NCBI RefSeq assembly: GCF_040939455.1
Contig: NC_134119.1
Coordinates: forward strand, 3,431,501-3,495,500
From: Microcebus murinus
Lineage: Eukaryota > Chordata > Mammalia > Primates > Cheirogaleidae
Direction of reading: 5' to 3'
DNA: 64,000 nt
Below are positions 10,379 through 19,832 of this stretch, piece by piece. Each line of letters opens with the position of its first letter. The stretch's first letter is position 1. The position numbers and the translations under genes were made by a program. A model generated the notes under the pieces. The model was not told where the DNA came from, did not search any database, and saw only the letters and a list, made by a program, of their open reading frames with translations.

Positions 10379-13300
10379 GAAAGTGCACAGGGGGACCGGC
10401 TGAGCCTTGGATTTGCAGGATCCCGGTTCCGCCTCCTGCCCTGCTGAGCAGTGGCATTGCAGACCTCCTGCCCATGCCCCGGTCAGAAGCTCATCGAGGG
10501 GCCATCCTCCTGGTCCTTGGTCAGAAAACCCAAAGCCATTTCCTGACTCAAGTCAGCCCTGACAACCCCAACACTGTTGCCTTAAAGTTCTGCAAAGAGC
10601 TGGACAAAATTGGTCAAATTTGTGCAAGCACCTCTTCCAAAAAATGCAAAGTGGTGTAGGCAAAGGGAGAATCCTCTGCCAGGGCAGTCAGGGCGAGTGT
10701 CACTGCGGAGGTGCCCTGGGGCTGGCAGAGCCCCCCCACACACACACAGAGTGTATTAGGAGCTGCCCCTCATCGTTGAGGGGGTGAGAAAAGGCCCCCC
10801 AGGACCAATCCCACCCACGCACACCTCCCCAGTTGGTCTTATTCTTACACTAAGCACAGACCAACGGATGTTTTCATCCAGTATTTCCTGAGCATCTAGT
10901 CTGTGCCGAAACGCGTGTTTTGCACAAGATAGGATTGGGCCTTGGCTTTGTGGAGCTCGAGGTCTAGCAGAGAAGAAAGGATTAACAAATACACAGTCAG
11001 TTGATCAATTTCAATGAGTACCGGGTGCAGGCGTTCCTTCTGGGGCGGGGAGGGAGCCTGGTCTGAAGAAGCCGTGCCTGGAAACGGGAAGCGGGGTGGA
11101 CGCCACCCAGACCAGTGGGGGGGGGGGTCCCCAGGCAGAAGCAGCAAAGGCTGTGAGGTTAGGACAGCAGAGAGCACCGAAGTCCCTGCAAGAAGCTGGA
11201 GGGAGGGACAGGACCCAGACCATGCAGCGTCAGGGGGTCCGTGTTAAGAGTGGATTTTGTCCCAAGGGTGGTGCAAAGCTGGGGGTCGGTCTCGGGAAGA
11301 CCCTTCTGACTGCTGTTGGGGAAGGGCCCGGTGGGCAAGGGAGGAGGCAGGGAGATGGGTTGGGGCTGGCAGCCACCGAGGCAGGTGGCCGTGGCCCGGG
11401 CCAGGCTGGATTTGGTGTCCCCTGGAGGTGCTCCTGCAGGTCCCTGATGGTTAGCTGTGGGACGAAAGGGACCAAGGGTGACCCCCCAGTGTCTTTGCTA
11501 TGTGATGATTAATCAGTTACAGGACAGGTGAGATACCATCTTCTGGCTGGTAGGTGGGGGTGGGACAGAAAAGGGGAGGTGCCCCATTCGGACATGTGGC
11601 ATCGGAATGACGCGGAAGAGCCCACGGCCTCGGCTCTGAGTCTCGGGTGCCGTCAGCTCTGTCAGGGTGGGACGGCGGTGGGCCAGGCGCCCCTCTCCAG
11701 GGCTCTGTCTCCTCATCCGTGGGACAAGAACGGTCACGCCTGCTCTGCCGTTCCGTGACGGCCTCTCCATGGGCCAAGTGGTGGGCGCTGACCTGACCCT
11801 GCTGGCAGCTCTGGTGCCACCCCCGTGTGGTGCCGCTGCTCTACCCCCGAAGGCCCCGCTGCTCCTCCCCAACAGGCTCCAGAGCACAGCAGCGGGCTGC
11901 AAACTGCAGTCAACCGCGGACATAAGGCTGTGTCGTACAGACACGTGTAGCCTTAATAATTGAAAATTACTCCAGTTTTGCAGTTTTCTCATGCTAGAGC
12001 CTGCTAACTTTGCCCTCCTGCGACCCGGCATCTCTGAGGCCCCCTGGAGAGCTGATGGACCACGACTCTGGACCAACCGCTGCAACGTCAGCTCCACGGC
12101 ACGGGGACCGTTGCTGGGTTTGTTCATCTGAGAACGTGCCTGGCACGTTGCAGGTTCCCAGTAAATGTAAATATCTGTTGGCTAAACAAAGGAATAAATG
12201 CACATGGCAGTGCCTAGCGTCCACCACCCCTGCTCCAGGGGTGAGGGCCCAGCCTGCCATGGCCCGACTCGGCTCCAGAATTTGGGTGGACCGAGGTGGT
12301 CACCCCCTCCCCACCTTAGTCCACAGGACGAGTTGGCTTCTCCAGGGTCCCAGGAACTCTTCTTCACCCTAGTATGAAAACAACTAGCCCAGCAAACTTC
12401 CAGTGCCTAAAAGGAACTGCTCAAGCCGCCATCCCAGGCCAAACTCTTAGGGAACCAACTAGGGAAAGAAAAGAGGGCAAAAGCATGGGGATGCGTGGCC
12501 CAGAGGCAAGAGAAGGTGAGACCAGCCACCTGCGGCTGTAAGGAGGGTGGGCGCGCCCTCTGCTGGTCACAGGGGAAACGGCATCCAAAGTAGTCCCGCG
12601 CGAGAGTGGTCCTAGAACCTTGTAGTGACTTGGCCTTGAACTTGGCTTCTTGCACCATTTGACAGCATCCTTGATGGAGTCTCTACCTAGGGCTGTGTCC
12701 GTAGGACTACCCAGGGTGGTGCTCAGTGCCATGCCGACTATGGCTTTTTAAAAATACACACCCAACTCTACTAAAACAAAACCCCCAATTTTGCCATTCA
12801 TGCATTGGAAGCCAGAGAGGCCCCGAAACACGTGGCGTGGGCATCCCACGCTCCTCAGAGGTGCCCCAACCCTCCCTGGGGTCGAGTCCACTCTCAGCCT
12901 GTCTTAAAGAGCCCTATGAGCAGGAGCCACAGACCCAGGTACGAGATCAGGTTCCAGCCTTTCCGGCCGCGTGGCCCTAGGCCCACTGCATTACCCGCCA
13001 AGCCCCACTGCATGAGAGAAGGGACGGAGAAGCCACCCCACAGGGTCTGGGCACTCGGCACAGCACACGGAAGCCTCGCTGTGCATTCACCATTACCAGT
13101 AAAACAACGTTCTCTTTGCCCTTTGATATCTCCTTGCACGGCCAGCACATCCAGGTGCCTGGGAGAGGGACACAGGAGGTGACAGTAATAGGAGAGAGGA
13201 AGATAGAGCAGAGAAGCCTGGAGGCGGGGGGCGGGCAGGGGTCTATCCTACAGGGAAGGCGGAGAACAGCCGCAGCCAGCTCGGCTTATCTGTGTCACGG

Positions 13301-13699
13301 GCCACTTGCCCACCTTGCGTGTGGTCACCACAAAGCTGCAAATCTCCAGGTGGCCTTTTCTTCCATACCGCGTCCTCCGTGCCTCCTTGCCGCGTGCCTC
13401 CTTGCCGTGTCTCTAGCTAACAAAGGGACAGGGTCAGGCTTCAGGGGCCTCCGGGAAAGACGGCCGATGCGTGGAGAGGCCCCGTAGAAAGGACATTTCT
13501 CCTGGTGTCAGCATCTGCCGTCCCAAGGGTGTCCTGCTTCCTGCCTCCAAGTGCCCTGTGGGGTCTGGGCCGCAGCAGCCAGCTTGTGCCCCTGAAGCGA
13601 CACGCACGAGGATGAGACCTTGGCCTGTCTCCCTCCGGATCTCTTGCAAAGGCAGCAAGCACCCTGACCTCCCACCTAGGCCTCTGCTCGTTGGGTTTT
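10379..13699. other. Mostly unique sequence, no gene seen
   Basis: GC-rich and with no recognisable protein. An ancient repeat-like stretch is present at about 10868-11000 ('catccagtatttcctgagca'). Several G- and C-runs occur, for example at 11120-11129. Nothing here supports an exon. Confidence 0.5.
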
Positions 13700-13930
13700 C
13701 ACTCACTTAACACTTAGCTCTTACTGTGTGCCAGACATTGCTCTAAGATCTTCCTGCTTATTAACGTGGCTACTGCTCAAACTATTCAAATAGAGTAGGG
13801 CTACGATATCCCCACTTTGCCAATGAGGAAAATGAGAAGCAAAGTACTTAAGCACTTGCTGTGGGTCACGAACCTATGAAATACAAAGCCAGGACCAGAG
13901 CCCAGTCCTCTGCCCCGGAGCTCTCACTGC
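13700..13930 (-). mobile_element. MIR SINE
   Basis: Reads as the reverse complement of MIR: 'tactgtgtgccagacattgc', then 'ccaatgaggaaaatgagaag', then the region corresponding to 'ggtcacacagctag'. Ancient and diverged. Confidence 0.75.
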
Positions 13931-13968
13931 ATCCAACACACCCGGGCTGACACAGGCTTCGTGGCGAT

Positions 13969-14016
13969 GATGATGATGGAGGAAGAAGAGGAAGGGGAGG
14001 AAGAGGAGGAGGTGAC
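13969..14016. repeat. Purine-rich low-complexity tract
   Basis: A short 'gatgatgatg' run followed by a GAGGAA/GAAGAG-type purine tract. Confidence 0.85.
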
Positions 14017-14035
14017 AAGATTGATGATGACAGTA

Positions 14036-14180
14036 GTTTTCCAGAGCCTGTGGCTTACCAAGGACCTTGTATGCGTTGATTTACAATCTTGTGAAGTGGG
14101 AATAATTATTCCCTTTCTACAGTGAAGTTGAAGCTCAGGAAAGGTGTGTGACTTACTGAAGGTCCCACATCTAAAAAGTG
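14036..14180 (-). mobile_element. MIR SINE fragment
   Basis: Second reverse-oriented MIR segment ('gaagtgggaataattattcc', 'gaagctcaggaaaggtgtgt'), adjacent to the MIR at 13700. Confidence 0.65.
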
Positions 14181-14337
14181 TATTATAGCAATAGGACAGA
14201 AAGGGGCTCCTGCATTCTTCTCACGATCCCAGCCCATGCCCGGTTCCCTCTCGACCCCACCAAAATCTCAGCCAGCAGCCCCAGCTCACAACGCAGCCAT
14301 CTGCTCAACACACACGCACCGAGTACTGACTCTGCAC

Positions 14338-14645
14338 CAGGCCCCGTCCTGCTCGCTGCGGGACACGGGATGACCAGGCCCCGTCCTGCTCGCTGCGGGA
14401 CACGGGATGACCAGGCCCCGTCCTGCTCGCTGCGGGACACGGGATGACCAGGCCCCGTCCTGCTCGCTGCTGGACACGGGATGACCAGGCCCCGTCCTGC
14501 TCGCTGCTGGACACGGGATGACCAGGCCCCGTCCTGATCGCTGCTGGACACAGGATGACCAGGCCCCGTCCTGCTCGCTGCGGGACACGGGATGACCAGG
14601 CCCCGTCCTGCTCGCTGCGGGACATGGGATGACCAGGCCCCGTCC
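14338..14645. repeat. 37-bp GC-rich minisatellite
   Basis: Eight full 37-bp units starting 'caggccccgtcctgctcgct' plus a 12-bp partial unit. Units differ mainly at three positions (CTGCGGG or CTGCTGG; ACACGGG, ACACAGG or ACATGGG; CTGCTCG or CTGATCG). The sequence just before the array ('gagtactgactctgcaccag') resembles the conserved core of a MIR element, so the array probably arose within one. Long minus-strand open frames across it are a by-product of the repeat. Confidence 0.95.
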
Positions 14646-14999
14646 GCATGGTGCAAGACTGAGGCGCACCCAACGCTGTAGCAGCCTGGAGACCCGGGAG
14701 ACGGCAGAGTGACTGGCAGCCTGGGAAGGGGTCAGGAGGGTCCCAGGAGGAAAGGCCATTCCCTCCTGCCCTCGCGTGACTGATACTGAGCACCTGCTGT
14801 GTGCCAGGCACTGGAAGCCAGCAGGCGACAAACTCAATGCAAACACCGTGGCCTGCTGGGCAGACCTCTGAGGGGCAAATGGGAACTTGCCACGCAGACG
14901 TGCACACTGCACGCTGATGTCCACAGGCGCCACACGCAGAATAACTCCTCCAAATCAATAATTGGACAATCGTATATTCTGAGTTTTTTAACCAAAGGA

Positions 15000-15365
15000 C
15001 TTGAACAGGTGCTAAATGGATGCTTTATGGTATATTCACACAGTGAAATGCCATCAAGATTAACCAGGCAGAAACCTGGGTGGGTATCACAGTATTCAGT
15101 TAGAGAAGACTATGTCCCAATTCCATTTACAGAAAGTGCAACAACAGGCAACACACCTCAATGACATTAGCATGCAGAGAAGGGTTACTCTTGGGGGACG
15201 GGTTTGATGAGGAGGGGACACGAGGTGGCTCTGGCATCCTGGTTGTGTTTTGTTCCTAGAACTGGGTTCTGGCCACACAGGTGTGTTCACTTGGTAAAAA
15301 TTCATCAAGATGTGTGCTTATGCACTTTTCAGTAGGTGTCTTACACCTCAAGTAAAATAAAAAGA
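15000..15365 (+). mobile_element. Old L1M 3' end
   Basis: The 'ggtatattcacacagtgaaatgccatc' region (L1 ORF2 end) is followed by a typical L1M 3' UTR ending in 'cctcaagtaaaataaaaag'. It sits directly against a second L1 that begins near 15380. Confidence 0.7.
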
Positions 15366-16354
15366 AAAGTAAAAATAAAGAGGGCAGACGGAGCAAGGAA
15401 AGTTATCAAGGACAAAGAAGGGCATTAGGTAATAACAAAGGAATCAATTCTCCAAGAAGTTATGACAACCCTTAACGTGTAGGCACACGCAACACAGCAT
15501 TAAGATACATGAAGCAAAAATTGACAGAAGTGCAAGAAGAAATAGATGAATCCACGATGACAGTTGGCGACAACACCACCCTCTGTCATACATGGGAAGG
15601 TCCACTGAGCAGAAAATCAGTAACGACATAGCTGAAGCCAATAGCACCATCAGTCAAGTGAATATAAGGACATCTATGCACTATTAATATTTCCTCCAGC
15701 AACAGAACAACATACATGCTTCTCAAGCTCACATGGAACATTCACCAAAGTAGGCCACATTCTGGGACAAAAAACATGTCTTACATGTCTTAAACTTATA
15801 AGAATAGAAATCACACAATGTCCACTCTCAGAGAACGTAATCAAACTAGGAGTTGATAACAGAAAGAAAACTTAAAACGTGGAGATTGAACAACTCACTT
15901 CTAAATAACACATGGGTCAAAGAAGAAATATCAAGTGAAATTAAAAATAATTTGAACTAAACTAAAATGAAAACACAACTTATGAAAAATTATGAGATGG
16001 AGTGAAAGCAATGCTTAGAAATTTACAGCATCAAACGCTATGTATTATATTATAAAAGAAGAAAGATCTAAAATTGGTTATCTAAAGTTCCACCTTAGGA
16101 AACTAGTAAAAGAGGAACAACTTAAATCCAAAGTAAGCAGATAAAAAAACAATGAAAAATTAGAGCAGAAATCAATCAAATTCAAGACAGGAAATCAATA
16201 GAGAAAAATCAATGAAACCAGAGCTGGTTCTTTGAAAAGATCAATGAAATCAATAAGCCTCTAGCCAGGCTACCAAAGAAAATAATAGAGGAGACAAATT
16301 ACTAACATCAGGAATGGTGAGGGAACATCAGCACAGAGCCCACAGACATTAAAA

Positions 16355-16577
16355 CAGGGGTCCTCAAACTACCGCCTGCAGGCCACATGCAGCCCGCTGA
16401 GGACATTTATCTGGCCCGCAGGGTGTTTTTGCCGCCGCTGCCTGTCCTGCTTAGCAGCCGACTCATCCCGGGCCCACAGTGCGCATGTGTGGAATGTGCA
16501 CTGCACTCTCCAATGGCCCTCCAACGGTCTGAGGGACAGTGAACTAGCCCTCTGTTTAAAAAGTTTGAGGACCCCTG
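16355..16577. mobile_element. Non-autonomous hAT DNA transposon with perfect TSD
   Basis: The 223-bp element starts 'caggggtcctcaaact' and ends with the exact complement of those 16 bases, giving a perfect terminal inverted repeat. It is flanked on both sides by the 8-bp target-site duplication CATTAAAA (16347-16354 and 16578-16585), the length expected for hAT transposases. Internal sequence ('acggtctgagggacagtga') resembles an OC1/OposCharlie-like hAT family as I remember it. No transposase is encoded, so it was moved in trans. Confidence 0.88.
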
Positions 16578-17169
16578 CATTAAAAGGACAATAAAGGAAT
16601 ATTGTGAATAACTCCATGACCACAAATTTGATAACCCAGATAAAATGAACCAATTCCTTGAAAGACACGATCTGTAAAACTCACACACAAAAAAATCAAC
16701 AATCTGAGTAGGCCTGTATCTATTAAAGAAAAGAACCCTCCAAAACAGAAAGCTCCAAGCCCATAGAAGTTCACTGCTGAATTCTACCAAACATTTCAGA
16801 AAGAAATCACGCCACCTCTCTTCAGCCTCTTTTGGAAGACAGAAGCGGTGGGAAGACTTCCTCACTCATCCGAGAGACTGACATCACCCTAAAACCAAAA
16901 CCAGACAAAGACATTACAAGAAAACTATAGACCAATACTTCTCAGAAATGTAAATACAAAAATTAGCAGCAAAATACTATCAAATAAAATCCAACAACTT
17001 ATAAAATTATTATCCATGACCAAAAAAAGGTGAGATTTATCCCAGGTATGCAAGACTACTTCAACATTTGAAAATCAAGTAATGTAATTCATCACAACCA
17101 TAAGCTAAAGAAAAATCACATATCATATCAATAGATGCCTAAAAAGCATCAACAAATTCCAGTTCACAT

Positions 17170-17605
17170 TGCTACGGTTTGGATGTCTGTTCTCCCAGAT
17201 TTCATGTTGAAATTTGGTCCCCAAATTTGATCCCCAGTGTTGGAGGCGGGGCCTAATTGGAGGTGTTGGGGTCATGGGGGTGGATTAACCATGAATAGAT
17301 TAATGCCTCCCTGAGGAAGGGGGTGAGTTCTTGCTCTATTAGCTCCAACTGAGAGCTGGTCTTTGCACAGAGCCTTGCAGGAAGGGAGCCTGGCCTCTCC
17401 TGCTTCCTCACTCATCACGTTCTACACAGAGGGCTCCCTTGAGCCTTCCGCTGTGAGTGGAAGCAGCCTGAAGCATCACCAAAAGGAGATGCCAGCGCCA
17501 TGCATTTCATACAGCCTGCAGAACCGTGAGCCAAATAAACCTCTTTTCTTTATTAATTACTCAGCCTCGAGTATTCTTTTATAGCAACACAAACAGACTA
17601 AGACA
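17170..17605 (+). mobile_element. Solo LTR of a MaLR (MST/MLT1-like) retrotransposon
   Basis: Starts TGCTACGGTTTGGATG and ends near 'gactaagaca', with 'gtgagccaaataaacctctt' (polyadenylation signal AATAAA) near the 3' side. It is flanked by a perfect 5-bp duplication CACAT (17165-17169 and 17606-17610). No internal region remains, so this is a solo LTR. A related LTR lies at 52386. Confidence 0.88.
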
Positions 17606-17900
17606 CACATTCATGATAACAATCTTCAATAAACTAGGAATAGACAGAAAATTCCTCAATTTGATAAAAAAATATATATATATTTACCCAAAACTACGGA
17701 AGTGAAAAACTAGAAGACTTTCCATTAAGATCAAGAATAAGGCAAGGATATTCCTGCTCACCAGTGCTTGTCAACATTGTACTGGAAGTCCTAACTAATG
17801 CAATGAAACAAGAAAAAGAAAGAAAAGGTACACAGATCAGGAAAGAAAAAATAATCTTGTTTGTCAAAGACATGAAAGTCTATGTAGAAAGTACAAGAGA

Positions 17901-17980
17901 GTCTACAGCCATACCTGTGCCCAATCTCATCTGATCTTGGAAGCTAAGCAGGGTTGGGCTTGATTAGTACTCAGATGGGA
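17901..17980 (+). pseudogene. 5S rRNA pseudogene fragment
   Basis: Reads 'gtctacagccatacc', then 'atctgatcttggaagctaag' and 'gattagtactcagatggga', which follow 5S rRNA from its first base to about residue 90. Around eleven bases are missing after CCATACC and the final 30 or so bases are absent. The internal promoter region (A box with 'aagctaagcagggt') is partly kept. Flanks repeat as gaaagtacaagaga (17887-17900) and gaaaatacaagaga (17981-17994), a 13-of-14 match that looks like a target-site duplication. There is no A tail. Confidence 0.85.
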
Positions 17981-18935
17981 GAAAATACAAGAGAACTGAC
18001 CAAAAAAACCCTCCTGACACTAATAAGTTATTATACTTATAGCAAGGTTTCAGAGTACCAGGTTAATCTACAGAAGTTAATCACTTTCCTATATATCAGC
18101 GATGCACAAGTGGAATTTGAAATTGAAAACACAATACTGTTTACATTAGCACCCCCAAAAATGAAATACCTAGGTATAAATCTAACAAAATATGTAAAAG
18201 ATCTATTTGAGGAAAACTACAAAACTCCGATGAAAGAGGTCAAAGAACCAAATAAATCGGGAGATGACCCATGTTCATGGATAGACTCAATATTGTCAAG
18301 ATGTCAGTTCTTCCCCACTTGATCTATAGATTCAGTGTAATTTCAATACACAATCTCATATTTTGTGGATATTAATAAGCTGATTCCTAAGTTTATAAGC
18401 AGAGGCAAAAGACCTAGACTACCCAATATGATATGGAAAAAAAAGAACAAAGTTAGAGGACTGACACTCCCAACTTCAAGACTTATTATACAGCTACCTT
18501 CATCAAAACAGTGTGGTATTGGTGAAAGAAGAGATGAACACATTAGTGGAACAGACTACAGAGCCCAGAAACTGACCCACAGAAATACAGTCAACTGATC
18601 TTTGACAAAGGGGCAAAGACAACAGAGAAAAGACAGTCCTTTCAAAACATGTGCTGGAACCGCTGGAAATCCACATTTGAAGGAAAAAAAGTGAATCTAG
18701 GTAAGACCCTGCACCTTGCACAAAAATTAGCTAAAAGTATATCACAGAACTACAAGTGAAACACAAAACTACAAAACTCCTAACAGATACCATAGGAGAG
18801 ATATCTAGAAGAGCTTAGGTTCGGTGAGGAATTTTTAGCTCCAACGCCAAGGCATCATCCATGAAAGAAAGACTTGACAGCTGGACTTCATGAAAATAAA
18901 AGCTTGCACTCTGTGAAGACAAGGTCCAGGGAGTG

Positions 18936-19499
18936 ACAACACAAGCGGGGAGAGGACGGAGCCTTCGGAGGGGGCGAGATGTTTTCAAGGCGCCTGGGAG
19001 GGGAGGAGGAACCATCCGGGGGAGGAGGGACAAGAATGGCCGGAGCCCTGCTGTGGGCCGGGTGGGGCTGGTGGGACTTGCAGAGGGGCCGCTTGTCCAC
19101 TAGAACTTTCTACGAGGATGCAGGTGCTCCACGTGGGCACTGCCCGGTGTGGGGGCCTCGAGCACTTGAACTGCGGTGCGTGCCGTAGAGGAATTTTTAA
19201 CTCTGTTTCCTTTTAGTTCTTTAGTTCCTTTTAGTCCATTTAGTTTAGTTTAATTTTTAACTCTGGTTCCTTTTGGTCCGTTTAACACTGGAACAACTTC
19301 CCGTGGCTGCGCGTGTACCCCTGCACGAGACGGCACCTCGCGCCCCAATGTGGGAGGATGGCGGCGGTCGCTGGTCTTTGGTGACCTCTCCCTGCTCCCC
19401 GCTCCCCGCTCCGCAGGGACCATCCCACCCAACACACACGGCAGCCCTGTGGGGCAGGGCTGTCACTGGGCAGAGAAGGAAACTGAGGCCCACAGGGGC
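18936..19499. other. Unique GC-rich stretch with a short tandem duplication
   Basis: No gene seen. At 19192 and 19253 the block 'aatttttaactctg.ttcctttt' occurs twice about 61 bases apart with T-rich sequence between, a small diverged tandem duplication. Confidence 0.6.
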
Positions 19500-19827
19500 T
19501 GCTGTGGTCTGAGTGTGTCCCCCGATAGAATTAATACGTTGACACTTAATCCCCAATGTGACAGTCGTGGGGGGGGGCGCTTTGGGAGACGGTTAGGTCG
19601 TGAGGGTCATGGGATCACGCTTGTATAAAAGAGGCCAGAGGGGGCCCCACCGCCCTCCTGCGCCGGGTGAGGACGTGGCCAGGAGGAACCAGCCCGCACC
19701 AGACAGCGAGTCTGCTGGTGCCCCGATCCCGGGCCTGCGACCTCCAGAACAGCGAGCAACAGATTTCTGCTGTTTGTGAGTTACCCAGGCTAAGGTGTTG
19801 TGTCACACCAGCCGGATGGACTAAGGC
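19500..19827 (+). mobile_element. MaLR solo LTR
   Basis: Begins TGCTGTGGTCTGAGTGTG and ends near 'gatggactaaggc', with the MST/MLT1 order in between ('cccaatgtgacagt', 'acctccagaacagcgagcaa'). The 5-bp duplication GGGGC flanks it (19495-19499 and 19828-19832). GC-rich substitutions and no coding capacity. Confidence 0.75.
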
Positions 19828-19832
19828 GGGGC

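Larger units (their letters stand above)
15380..18935 (+). mobile_element. Old L1 ORF2 segment, interrupted by three insertions
   Basis: Runs from the endonuclease region (near 15555 a GDNTT-like relic of the GDFNTP motif) through reverse transcriptase to the region after it (about 18330-18900). Frameshifts and stops are frequent, so it is non-functional. It was later entered by a hAT element (16355), a MaLR LTR (17170) and a 5S rRNA copy (17901). Removing these restores a collinear L1 order. Confidence 0.85.

Noticed and set aside
14183..14958. Repetitive minus-strand frames of 157, 215 and 217 codons
   Set aside because: All are different frames of the same 37-bp minisatellite.
17901..17980. 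Functional 5S rRNA gene
   Set aside because: The 3' third and an internal block are missing, and there is no T-run terminator at the right place.
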